Assembly (NCBI RefSeq): GCF_003173595.1
Contig: NZ_QGNZ01000003.1
Span: forward strand, 434,001 to 498,000
Length of the DNA: 64,000 bases
Direction of reading: 5' to 3'
Source: Pedobacter yonginensis
GTDB taxonomy: Bacteria; Bacteroidota; Bacteroidia; Sphingobacteriales; Sphingobacteriaceae
Made by a program: the position numbers and the translations under genes
Shown here: piece after piece, positions 44,137 to 53,008 of the stretch
Position numbering within the stretch: position 1 is the first letter of the stretch
How the letters are laid out: each line of letters starts with the position of its first letter
The notes under the pieces: model-generated
The model's database searches: none
What the model was told of the DNA's origin: nothing
What the model saw: only the letters and a program-made list of their open reading frames with translations

Positions 44137-44385
44137 AGGTTGATAGTTGAAACAATATTAACTAAAAACATCAAGAATTTACAAGATCTATTTTAGATTG
44201 AGTGATTTCTTTTTGGGATGGGGCTGTGTTGATATTTTTAACCCCCGTAGGTACCTAACATAAGGAAAAGAGATTTCATCGTTGCGAACAACCATTATTT
44301 TGAACCATCTAAGGCCTCCAAGATAGGCCAAAGTGATTTTATCTATGCAAACCGAAATAATGCTAAAATTGCTAAGGAATATAAA

Positions 44386-44421
44386 AACAAAAAGGCAATT
44401 TCCATGAACGGAAATTGCCTT
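44386..44421 (-). terminator. Intrinsic terminator of the maltodextrin locus
   Basis: Arms AAGGCAATTTCC and GGAAATTGCCTT around ATGAAC, with TTTTGTTTTT on the minus strand after the stem. 20 bp past the last GH13 gene, so it ends the sus locus. Confidence 0.92.
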
Positions 44422-44440
44422 CTTTTGATGCACCTTGAAT

Positions 44441-46327
44441 TTATTTCAATGCTGTTTTACTAAAAATATGGTATTCGCCTGGTGCTAAAACTCCGGTGTA
44501 GGTTGTACCAGATAAATTAATGGAACTTCCAACGGCATCAAGCCAAGCTCCTGATGTTCCAAAATCGACATTTGCCGTTTGACTTACTACATCGAAATTG
44601 CCTACAACCACTACCGTATTTGTGCCTTCTACCAGTTTGATATATTTAACGCCACCTGTTAAATTATAAGTGGAATTGGTAGAATTGAAAATGCTATTGT
44701 TCTTTTTAAGCTTAATAAATTTGGCGTAAGCATCATACAATGCTTTGCGATTTGGATCGGTATAATAATCCCATTTAATCGGCTTTACACCCGTTCTATC
44801 GTTAAAATCTATTGATATATCGTAACCAACTTCTCCAAATTGCCATACCATTTTAGGGCCTGGTATGCTGAATAAAAAAGCTGCTGCAAGCTCTTCTCTT
44901 TTTAAAGATGTTGGCAAATTGCCTTTAACGGCATAGGTTCCCGAAATGTTTCCAAAAGTGATGTTCTTGTAATTCAAGCGCTCTTCATCATGACTTTCGC
45001 CATAAGTAACCAAGTTTTCTGATTTTGTAAAGCCATGTTTTGCGTAAAAACCCCAAGAAAAATCTGAATTGCCTAACCAACCCATGGTGGCCTCGTTCAT
45101 GTTGTAATTCAAATTGTTCCACATCATCATGCCTTCATCGGCTAAGGCCTTCTCTTCGGTTTCTTCTGCGAAGTGCTCTAAAATCACATAAAAGTTGTTT
45201 GGATCGATACTTTTGATGAAACTATTGTACTCTTTCCAAATGGCTACCCTACCGGCATCGTAAAGTCTGAACTGTGCATCGGCTGTTGATGATTTTTGCG
45301 TAAAACCTTTTGATAAATCAAATCTGAAACCATCAATTTTATATTGTTGCATCCAAAATTTCATCACATTTTTAGCGAAATATTTTGTTGCTGCACTTTC
45401 ATGGTTAAAATCGTAACCTACATTGAATGGGTGCTTTGGATCTATGTTAAACCAAGGACTTGAACCAGTTGGTTTAGCACCATCAAAATAAAGTTGTACC
45501 ATTGGCGATTGACCGAAAGAATGGTTTAATACCATATCCATGATTACCGCAATACCTCTACCATGGCACTCATCTATAAAGTTTTGTAAGGCTGTTTTGG
45601 TTCCGTAATATTTATCCGGTGCGAAATAAAACGATGGATTATAGCCCCAGCTTAAATTTCCTTCAAATTCGTTAACCGGCATTAACTCGATGGCATTGAT
45701 ACCTAAACTCACCAAATAATCTAGTTTGGTTAAGGTTGATGCATAACTGTGCTCCGTGGTAAAATCGCGAATCAAGAGCTCATAAATTACCAGATTATTT
45801 TTTTCTGGTCGTACAAATCCTGAGTTTTTCCAAGAATATACCGGCTGGTTGGCTTGCATTACACTTACAATACCTGTTGTTTTACCTGCCGGATATGCTT
45901 TTAAGTTTGGATAGGTTGCGGTAGTGATGTACTGATCGTTTGCGGGATCGAGAACTTTTTCGCTATAAGGATCGGCTACTTTCAAGCTGCCATCAACCAG
46001 AAACTGATAAGCATACTCGGTATTGGGATTTAAATTATCAATTTGAACCCACCAAGTGTTTCCATCGGAAGTTTTCTTCATTACAGAAGCTGAAGCTGAC
46101 CAATCATTAAACTCGCCGATTAGGGAAACCGATGTTTTGCCCGGTGCATACAGGGTTACGATTGCAGATGTTCCGTTATTGATAAAAGCTACGCCATCTT
46201 TAGCACCAGCTGGTAAATCGGTATTAACGGGCGTTACCGGATCTACAATTACATCACCTGAACCAGCCTTTTTACAAGCCAGGTTGAAGGTGATTAATAA
46301 TGCGATTAAATAAATAATTTTTTTCAT
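44441..46327 (-). CDS. GH13 alpha-amylase lipoprotein with N-terminal CBM48/E-set-like domain (SusG-like role)
   Basis: 628 residues from ATG at 46327; a longer frame to 46477 only translates a 24-bp tandem repeat. Lipobox NLAC with Cys18, followed by KKAG. Residues ~50-140 form a carbohydrate-binding E-set/CBM48-like sandwich (SVSLIGEFNDWSASASVMKK). The GH13 barrel follows with ELMPVNEFEGNLSWGYNP, VIMDMVLNHSFG, the nucleophile Asp in DGFRFDLSKGF, the general-acid region VILEHFAEE and the third acidic residue in ESHDEERLNY. It probably cuts starch at the cell surface. Last gene of the locus. Confidence 0.92.
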   Translation of the reverse strand: MKKIIYLIALLITFNLACKKAGSGDVIVDPVTPVNTDLPAGAKDGVAFINNGTSAIVTLYAPGKTSVSLIGEFNDWSASASVMKKTSDGNTWWVQIDNLNPNTEYAYQFLVDGSLKVADPYSEKVLDPANDQYITTATYPNLKAYPAGKTTGIVSVMQANQPVYSWKNSGFVRPEKNNLVIYELLIRDFTTEHSYASTLTKLDYLVSLGINAIELMPVNEFEGNLSWGYNPSFYFAPDKYYGTKTALQNFIDECHGRGIAVIMDMVLNHSFGQSPMVQLYFDGAKPTGSSPWFNIDPKHPFNVGYDFNHESAATKYFAKNVMKFWMQQYKIDGFRFDLSKGFTQKSSTADAQFRLYDAGRVAIWKEYNSFIKSIDPNNFYVILEHFAEETEEKALADEGMMMWNNLNYNMNEATMGWLGNSDFSWGFYAKHGFTKSENLVTYGESHDEERLNYKNITFGNISGTYAVKGNLPTSLKREELAAAFLFSIPGPKMVWQFGEVGYDISIDFNDRTGVKPIKWDYYTDPNRKALYDAYAKFIKLKKNNSIFNSTNSTYNLTGGVKYIKLVEGTNTVVVVGNFDVVSQTANVDFGTSGAWLDAVGSSINLSGTTYTGVLAPGEYHIFSKTALK

Positions 46328-46347
46328 GAGGGAATTAGGGAGTGAGT

Positions 46348-46461
46348 GAATTATTGAATTAATGAATGAGGGATTTAGTGAATTATTGAATGAAGGAATT
46401 AATGAATTATTGAATGAAGGATTTAGTGAATTATTGAGTGAAGGATTTAGTGAATGGGGGA
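46348..46461. repeat. 24-bp tandem repeat upstream of GH13 lipoprotein gene
   Basis: Unit GAATTATTGAATGAAGGATT plus TAGT begins at 46348, 46380, 46404, 46428 and 46452; the first interval is 32 bp, the others 24. Unit variants differ by one to three bases. It lies between the MFS stop codon and the amylase start, within the message if the genes are cotranscribed. The unit keeps the minus frame open but gives a low-complexity peptide (NPSFNNSL). Confidence 0.85.
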
Positions 46462-46536
46462 TGAAAATATTGGACAAGAGTTGAGCATTTAGAGGTGTAT
46501 TACAGCTCTATTTATAATTTTTTCTTGTGTTAAATG

Positions 46537-47913
46537 TTATACGGAACGGCCTTCTTCTACTTCTAACTTTGCGGTTAAAACGGCATCATCTTTTTTGCTT
46601 TCTTTAATAAAAACGTAGCAAATTATGGCCGCTATAATCATTAAGCCACCACCAAGCTGTACGGCCAATAGCCTATCATTGTTTAAAACGTTTTTCATTA
46701 ACCAACCAAAACCTAGCGAGGCAATAATTTCTGGCAGTACAATAAAGAAATTGAAGATACCCATGTAAATACCGATTTTTCCTTTGGGTAATGAGCCGCT
46801 TAACATGGCATAGGGCATTGATAGAATACTTGCCCAAGCAATACCCACACCCGTCATACACAAATACAGCATGTTTTTATCGTGTACCCAAGCCACACTG
46901 ATTAAACCAATTGCACCACAAATTAAACATAGCGCATGGGTAGTTTTACGACCAAGTGCATCGGCAATTTTTGGCAATACTAAGGCAAAAAGAAAGGTGA
47001 TTACACTGTAGTAGGCTAAAGTTAAGCTTCCGAAATCGGCCCCTTGTGCATAAACAGGGTCGGCTGCATCTTTACCACCGAAAACGTTTACGGCAACCGC
47101 AGTGGTATAATAAAACCACATTAAAAATAAACCTGGCCAGGTAAAAAACTGCACTAAAGAAACAATTTGCATGCGCTTAGGCATATTTCTTAAAGCACTG
47201 AAAATCTCTCTCACTCCTCCGCCAAATCCTTTATTGCTTTCTAGAACTTTTTCTTTGAAATCTACATCTTGTGGAGGATATTCTTTGGTGGTTAAAACCG
47301 TCCACAATACAGCTGCGAAAAAGAAAAATGCCCCAATGTAAAAAGAGAACTTTACGTTTTCTGGTATGCTTCCCTGTTCTGCGGTATTATTTAAATCAAA
47401 AACGTTTTTCATTAACCAGGGTAAGGCCGATGCCACGCTGCCGCCCAAACCTATCATCATGCTTTGCATAATAAAACCGCGATTAACCTGACTATCTGGT
47501 AATTTATCGGTAACAAAAGCACGGAAGGGTTCCATGGCAATGTTTCCAAAAACATCCAAAATCCAAAGTAGTCCTGCGGCCATCCACAGTACACTGCTAT
47601 GCGGCATAAAAATTAGGGCAATACTGCTTACCACGGCACCTACCATAAAATAGGGTCTTCTTCTCCCCCATTTTGGGTGCCAGGTACGATCGCTCAAATA
47701 ACCGATAATGGGCTGAACCAACAATCCGGTTAGGGGGGCTGCTAAAAACAATAATGGCACTTGATCTGGATTTGCACCTAAATTTTCGTAAATCCGGCCC
47801 ATGTTGGCACGCTGCAAATCCCACCCAAACTGGATCCCGAAAAAACCCACACTCATATTAATAATTTGTGTTAGGGTTAATTTTGGATTTTCGAATATTG
47901 TTTTTAAAGTCAT
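46537..47913 (-). CDS. MFS sugar transporter, SLC45/GPH-like, probable maltose permease
   Basis: 458 residues with about 12 transmembrane helices. The start is typical of SLC45-type sucrose/maltose symporters: INMSVGFFGIQFGWDLQRANMGRIYENLGA and then GLLVQPIIGYLSDRTWHPKWGRRRPYFMVGA with the RxGRRRP loop. It should import maltose or short maltodextrins across the inner membrane. It is set between a GH13 enzyme gene and the surface amylase gene, with the cytoplasmic GH65/PgmB pair upstream, which supports maltose as substrate. Confidence 0.9.
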   Translation of the reverse strand: MTLKTIFENPKLTLTQIINMSVGFFGIQFGWDLQRANMGRIYENLGANPDQVPLLFLAAPLTGLLVQPIIGYLSDRTWHPKWGRRRPYFMVGAVVSSIALIFMPHSSVLWMAAGLLWILDVFGNIAMEPFRAFVTDKLPDSQVNRGFIMQSMMIGLGGSVASALPWLMKNVFDLNNTAEQGSIPENVKFSFYIGAFFFFAAVLWTVLTTKEYPPQDVDFKEKVLESNKGFGGGVREIFSALRNMPKRMQIVSLVQFFTWPGLFLMWFYYTTAVAVNVFGGKDAADPVYAQGADFGSLTLAYYSVITFLFALVLPKIADALGRKTTHALCLICGAIGLISVAWVHDKNMLYLCMTGVGIAWASILSMPYAMLSGSLPKGKIGIYMGIFNFFIVLPEIIASLGFGWLMKNVLNNDRLLAVQLGGGLMIIAAIICYVFIKESKKDDAVLTAKLEVEEGRSV

Positions 47914-48017
47914 TATTTATGGTTATTTAGGATGATGAACGCTGAATTTTATGCCATACAAGCCTTGTAAAATCTTGTTTGGTTGGTTAGTACATCTAGC
48001 GCCCAGTTTTAGGCTTG

Positions 48018-49886
48018 TTAAAATTCTATCACTTGGGCAGAAACAGGGCTTAGTTTTACCGGAATGCTCATTCCTGCTGGAATATTTAATTTTATATCGG
48101 TTAGTAAATCGGTAACAGGCGATGATGATTTTACCTTTAAAATTTCATCTGGTATTTCGATGTTGGCTTCGAGCGTTTGCGCTCGATCGAAATTTACCAC
48201 AATAAGCAATCGTTGCTTGCCTGTGTAACGAATAAAGGCATACATTCGGTTATTCATGTTTCCGGTGTGCGGAACTTCGTAAATTTCACCATGCAATACG
48301 GCATCGCTTTGCGTGGTTACTTTTAGCAATTGTTGATAATAGGCCCTTAAATTTTGCTGTGCGTCATTTAATTTCTGACCATCAAACAAGCCATTATTCA
48401 TCCACTTTTGATGCGACGGAATGCCCCAATAATCGAAAATAGTGGTTCGGTTGTCATCTCCTCCATAGCCTTCGGCACCTCTGCCCTGCTCGCCAACTTC
48501 TTGTCCGAAGTAGATCATCACCGGGCCTGCTCCTAACGTTGCAGAAACAACCATTGCAGGTAAAGCCAATTCTGGTTTTCCTGCAAATCCTGCTGAAGCA
48601 ATGCGCTCCTCATCGTGGTTTTCCAGAAAGCGTAACATGTGATCGCCAAAACCCGCACTTTCCTTTTGCCAAACGTATTTAATTGAGGCTACATCTGCAG
48701 TTGGTTCATTTCTAATTAGTTTTTTAAGCCCATCGTATAAACCCACTTTGTCATACAAATAATCGAATTTCCCTTCAGTTAAATATTGACGGTAAACTTC
48801 AGGATTATAGGCTTCTCCAATGAAGATAATATCGGCATTTACCGCTTTTACTTGCGGAATTACCCAATTCCAAAAGGCAATGGGCACCATTTCTGCCATA
48901 TCACACCTAAAACCATCTACATCCTTTTTTGCCCAAAATATCAAAATATCCCGCATTTTTGTCCAAACTGGTGGGATTGGATCAAAGTATTGCTTTTCTC
49001 CATTTTGGTAATCTACACCATAATTTAACTTGATGGTTTCGTACCAATCTTCATATTTTGGTTGTGCCGCAAAAACATTGTTTCCGGTTGCCTTAGCTGG
49101 ATTTTCATCAAATAAACCATCCTGCAAAGCAGATATTGGTGTTTTTTTCGGCTCATGCTGTGGGACTAAAAATTTCTGTCCTGGGATGTAATAAAAATCA
49201 TTTTGCACACTGAAAGTTTTCGTTACATCGTCTTTTTCTCCAAAATCGATTACATTTTTAGGTTTTGCATAAGAATGATAACTTCTGGCTACGTGGTTTG
49301 GGATGAAATCGATAATCACTTTAAGATCTTTTTTATGCGTTCTCTTAACCAGTGCTTCGAACTCTTTCATCCGGTTTTTTACGTCCACCGCTAAATCTGG
49401 ATCAACATCATAATAATCGCGAACGGCATAGGGCGACCCTGCTCTACCTTTTACCACATCGGCATCATCAACCTTAATTCCGTACTTAGAATAATCGGTT
49501 AAGCTTGCATGGGCCAAAGCGCCTGTGTACCAAACATAATTTACATGGAGTTCTTTTAAACCATCAAGTGCTTTGTCCGTTATATCGTTAAACTTACCTG
49601 AACCATTTTGTTCGATGGTTCCGTAAGGGATGTTGGTGTTATTTTTATTGCCGAATAAACGGGGTAATAATTGGTAAATAACGATTTTTTTATCGTTCAT
49701 TTTTGTACTGTTTTTTTGTGCGAAAGATGGTAGTGAAAGCATCGTAAAGGTAAGTAAAAGCGATAGTGCCCTATTGTTAAACCCTATATTTGGGAACAAG
49801 TTTGATGCTTGACCAACTTTTTTGCCAATTAAAGATTTTAGTTCGAAGCCCATTACTTTAGCCTTTACACCTTTTACTTTTCTCAT
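48018..49886 (-). CDS. GH13 alpha-amylase family protein, secreted
   Basis: 622 residues. Its ATG overlaps the GH65 stop by four bases (ATGA), but the N-terminal ~40 residues (Lys/Val/Gly-rich) look unlike a signal peptide; a hydrophobic stretch follows, RALSLLLTFTMLSLPSFAQ, so an internal start is possible. Catalytic blocks: VIIDFIPNHVARS, Asp nucleophile in DGFRCDMAEMVP, Glu in IFIGEAYNPE, Asp in LENHDEERIASAGF, and the Y-F-G-Q-E-V-G-E block. Likely periplasmic degradation of maltodextrins; exact specificity open. Confidence 0.9.
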   Translation of the reverse strand: MRKVKGVKAKVMGFELKSLIGKKVGQASNLFPNIGFNNRALSLLLTFTMLSLPSFAQKNSTKMNDKKIVIYQLLPRLFGNKNNTNIPYGTIEQNGSGKFNDITDKALDGLKELHVNYVWYTGALAHASLTDYSKYGIKVDDADVVKGRAGSPYAVRDYYDVDPDLAVDVKNRMKEFEALVKRTHKKDLKVIIDFIPNHVARSYHSYAKPKNVIDFGEKDDVTKTFSVQNDFYYIPGQKFLVPQHEPKKTPISALQDGLFDENPAKATGNNVFAAQPKYEDWYETIKLNYGVDYQNGEKQYFDPIPPVWTKMRDILIFWAKKDVDGFRCDMAEMVPIAFWNWVIPQVKAVNADIIFIGEAYNPEVYRQYLTEGKFDYLYDKVGLYDGLKKLIRNEPTADVASIKYVWQKESAGFGDHMLRFLENHDEERIASAGFAGKPELALPAMVVSATLGAGPVMIYFGQEVGEQGRGAEGYGGDDNRTTIFDYWGIPSHQKWMNNGLFDGQKLNDAQQNLRAYYQQLLKVTTQSDAVLHGEIYEVPHTGNMNNRMYAFIRYTGKQRLLIVVNFDRAQTLEANIEIPDEILKVKSSSPVTDLLTDIKLNIPAGMSIPVKLSPVSAQVIEF

Positions 49887-52201
49887 ACTAAGGCTGCGTT
49901 ATCTACTTCAATTTCAGCGTTTCCAGCCAATTTGTATTGTTGATTTCTGATGCCAATTTCTAGATCTAAATCTGCACGATTTTGAATGCTGATGCCGTTT
50001 TCTGTTATCCTGATTTTTAAGGTTGCACCTCTAAATCCGATTGTGAACGAAAATGATTTCCATTTTTCTGGCAGGAATGGGTTAAATTGTAATTTACCAT
50101 CGCGAACTCGCATTCCAGCAAAGCCTTCTACAACGCTCATCCAAGTACCTGCCATAGACGTGATGTGTAGACCGTCTTCAGTATCATTGTTGTAATCGTC
50201 TAAATCTAAGCGGGCGGTGCGGAGGTAAAACTCGTATGCACGTGCTTCATCATTCAATTTGGCGGCTAAAATACTGTGCACACATGGCGATAAAGAACTT
50301 TCGTGAACAGTGCGGGGTTCATAGAAATCGAAGTTGCGTCTTAATGTGTCTAAATCGTAATCTTCTTCAAAGAAATACAAGCCTTGCAAAACATCGGCCT
50401 GTTTTATAAAGCATGAACGCAAAATTCTATCCCAACTCCATTTTTGATTGATTGGTCTTTCGCTGGCTGGCAAATCTTTTACCAAAGTTTGCTCTTTATC
50501 CAAATACCCATCTTGTTGTAAGAAAATACCTTTTTCTGCATCTTCAGGGTAATACATGTTTTCGATGATGTGTGCCCAATCTGCAAATTCTTGCTGATCG
50601 AAGTTGACGCTTGCTAACAGGCTTTTATATTTTTCTGGCTGTTGACTCTTGACAATTTCTGAGGCTTCTGTTGCATATTTCATGCACCAGATGGCCAAAA
50701 TATTGGTGTACCAGTTATTATTTACGTTGTTTTCGTATTCGTTTGGTCCGGTTACGCCAAGCATTACGTATTTCTGCTTATCGTCGCTCCAGTTTACGCG
50801 TTGTTTCCAAAAACGGGCAATGCCGATTAATACTTCCAATCCGAAATCAGATAAATAAGCTTCATCGCCAGTGTAACGGATATAATTGAAAATTGCAAAG
50901 GCAATGGCTCCGTTACGATGAATTTCTTCGAAGGTAATTTCCCACTCGTTATGGCATTCTTCGCCGTTCATGGTTACCATTGGATACAAAGCGGCTCCAT
51001 TTTTAAAACCTAACTTCTCTGCATTTTCTATGGCTTTTCCCAACTGCTTGTGGCGGTAAACCAATAAATTCTTGCTTACTTCTTGTGGAGCGGTTGCCAA
51101 ATAAAACGGTACGCAATAGGCTTCTGTATCCCAATAGGTTGAGCCTCCGTATTTTTCGCCTGTAAATCCTTTCGGACCAATATTTAAGCGATCATCTTTA
51201 CCGGTATAGGTTTGAAAAAGCTGAAAGATATTGAATCGGATGGCTTGCTGAGCCGACACATCGCCTTCAATAATGATGTCGCTTTCTTCCCATTTTGTTG
51301 CCCAAGCTTCGGTTTGTTCGGTTAATAAGGTATCAAAACCTTTAGCTGATGCTTTAGCAATTACAGACTTGGTTTCTTTTAAAAGATTTTCCTTTTTATA
51401 ATTTTCTGAAGATAGATTGGCTGCGATTTTCACCAAAGTGATTTCTTCATTTGCTTTAACCTCTACAGAAAAAATTTGACCTACGAATTTATCTTTACGA
51501 GTGGCTTCCGCATTGATGTTGAGTTTTTCATCGTTTTTGTAAATTTCGATGTGGCTACCAGTGCAAACTTCAAACTCGGTTTTCTTTGTTCTGAGTTCAA
51601 GGTAAGCTTCATTTCCTGTTATTTCATCAGTTACATGATCCCAAAATTTTTCATCGTAGTTACTGTCTTGATTTTTAACATCACCATCAATAAATGGCAT
51701 CAATGTTAACTTTCCATCAAAATTTAAAGGTGTAATGCTGTATTGTATGGCGCCAACTTCATCATCAGCTATGCTGCAAAAGCGTGTAGATTTTACTTTT
51801 ACGGTTTTGCCACTTTTTAACGTAGCGGTGAAGGTACGTTCTAAAATTCCGGCGTGCATATTCAGTACGCGTTTAAAATCGCTTACTTCTGCAGTTGCTA
51901 AATCTAAAACTTCGTTATCTAATTTTACTTCTATACCCACCCAATTTGCGGCATTTAACACCTTTGCAAAATATTCTGGATAGCCATTTTTCCACCAGCC
52001 CACTCTGGTTTTATCTGGGTAATATACACCTGCAACGTAGTTACCGAGCAGGGTTTCGCCGGTATAAGTTTCTTCAAAATTGGCACGCTGTCCCATACGG
52101 CCGTTACCCAAGCTGAATATACTTTCTGAAATTTTATTTAGATGTGGATCAAAGCCTTCTTCGATAATATTCCACTCATCTGCCTTAATGTAATTCTTCA
52201 T
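49883..52201 (-). CDS. GH65 glycoside phosphorylase, probable maltose phosphorylase
   Basis: 772 residues, the usual length of inverting GH65 phosphorylases, no signal peptide, cytoplasmic. N-terminal beta-sandwich (NIIEEGFDPHLNKISESIFSLGNGRMGQRANFEE), then the (alpha/alpha)6 barrel with KYGGSTYWDTEAYCVPFYLA and the catalytic Glu region NEWEITFEEIHRNGAIA (~residue 420). SLSPCVHSILAAKLN and EDGLHITSMAGTW follow. Maltose + phosphate gives glucose and beta-glucose 1-phosphate. Kojibiose, trehalose or nigerose specificity also exists in GH65; the pgmB and GH13 neighbours favour maltose. Confidence 0.92.
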   Translation of the reverse strand: MKNYIKADEWNIIEEGFDPHLNKISESIFSLGNGRMGQRANFEETYTGETLLGNYVAGVYYPDKTRVGWWKNGYPEYFAKVLNAANWVGIEVKLDNEVLDLATAEVSDFKRVLNMHAGILERTFTATLKSGKTVKVKSTRFCSIADDEVGAIQYSITPLNFDGKLTLMPFIDGDVKNQDSNYDEKFWDHVTDEITGNEAYLELRTKKTEFEVCTGSHIEIYKNDEKLNINAEATRKDKFVGQIFSVEVKANEEITLVKIAANLSSENYKKENLLKETKSVIAKASAKGFDTLLTEQTEAWATKWEESDIIIEGDVSAQQAIRFNIFQLFQTYTGKDDRLNIGPKGFTGEKYGGSTYWDTEAYCVPFYLATAPQEVSKNLLVYRHKQLGKAIENAEKLGFKNGAALYPMVTMNGEECHNEWEITFEEIHRNGAIAFAIFNYIRYTGDEAYLSDFGLEVLIGIARFWKQRVNWSDDKQKYVMLGVTGPNEYENNVNNNWYTNILAIWCMKYATEASEIVKSQQPEKYKSLLASVNFDQQEFADWAHIIENMYYPEDAEKGIFLQQDGYLDKEQTLVKDLPASERPINQKWSWDRILRSCFIKQADVLQGLYFFEEDYDLDTLRRNFDFYEPRTVHESSLSPCVHSILAAKLNDEARAYEFYLRTARLDLDDYNNDTEDGLHITSMAGTWMSVVEGFAGMRVRDGKLQFNPFLPEKWKSFSFTIGFRGATLKIRITENGISIQNRADLDLEIGIRNQQYKLAGNAEIEVDNAALV

Positions 52202-52276
52202 AATTTAGTATCAAGTAATTAGTAGTAAGTTTCAAAACCAGAAGTTTAAAAACTTAAACCTACACCTTAAACTTTT

Positions 52277-52960
52277 TTATAACTCTTCTAAATCTTTTAC
52301 TGTTAATTTATCTAATCCACTTACTACCACATCAGCTTCGGTAAGCACACTTTTTTCGCCGATCCCGATGGCTTTCATGCCACCGCGTTTTGCTGCTTCC
52401 ACGCCTGCAACTGCATCTTCAAAAACGACGCATTGTTCTGGTTGGAAACCTAAAAGTTCGGCTCCTTTTAAAAATACCTCTGGATCTGGTTTGGATTTTG
52501 TAACCCTATTTCCATCTACAATTTCATCAAAGAAATGCGCCAGGTTTGTTCTTTCCAAAATAATTCCTGAATTTTTACTGGCTGAACCTAAAGCCAGTTT
52601 ATACCCAGCTTGATGAATTTCGGTTAAGAAATCGACCGTTCCTGGTAAAACCTCGGCAGGTGTCATTTTGGTAATCATATCCACATACCAGCTATTTTTT
52701 AAGGTGGCGAGTGTTTCTTTTTCGGCTTCTGTTTTTTCTACATTACCCCAAGCCAAAATTTTATTTAAGCTTTCTACCCGGCTTACGCCTTTAAGCTGTT
52801 CGTTCTGTTCTTCTGTAAAATCGAAGCCCATGGTATTTGCCAAACGTTTCCAAGCTTGATAGTGGTAAACTGCGGTATCTACCAAAACCCCATCAAGATC
52901 AAATAAGCATGCCTTAATGGTTGATGTGTTGTTTAATATGTTGGATGTATTTTGTTGCAT
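52277..52960 (-). CDS. pgmB: Beta-phosphoglucomutase
   Basis: 227 residues, HAD superfamily with a helical cap. Motif I is ACLFDLDGVLVDTAVYHYQAW (Asp nucleophile and DxD general acid/base); cap residues ERTNLAHFF and WKRLA; motif II LALGSASKNS; motif III KSKPDPEVFL; motif IV VVFEDAVAGVEAAKRGG. Converts beta-glucose 1-phosphate, the product of the GH65 enzyme encoded next, to glucose 6-phosphate. 75 bp separates it from the GH65 gene. Confidence 0.96.
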   Translation of the reverse strand: MQQNTSNILNNTSTIKACLFDLDGVLVDTAVYHYQAWKRLANTMGFDFTEEQNEQLKGVSRVESLNKILAWGNVEKTEAEKETLATLKNSWYVDMITKMTPAEVLPGTVDFLTEIHQAGYKLALGSASKNSGIILERTNLAHFFDEIVDGNRVTKSKPDPEVFLKGAELLGFQPEQCVVFEDAVAGVEAAKRGGMKAIGIGEKSVLTEADVVVSGLDKLTVKDLEEL

Positions 52961-53008
52961 TGCATTTTTATCAATCCGCTAAGTAAGCTTAAGCGGCAAT
53001 CGGTAATT

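Noticed and set aside
44188..44433. Minus-strand reading frame of 81 codons
   Set aside because: It overlaps the terminator of the maltodextrin locus and has no protein features.
46328..46477. Upstream extension of the GH13 lipoprotein (about 50 residues)
   Set aside because: Translation of a 24-bp tandem repeat; the ATG at 46327 gives a proper lipoprotein signal.
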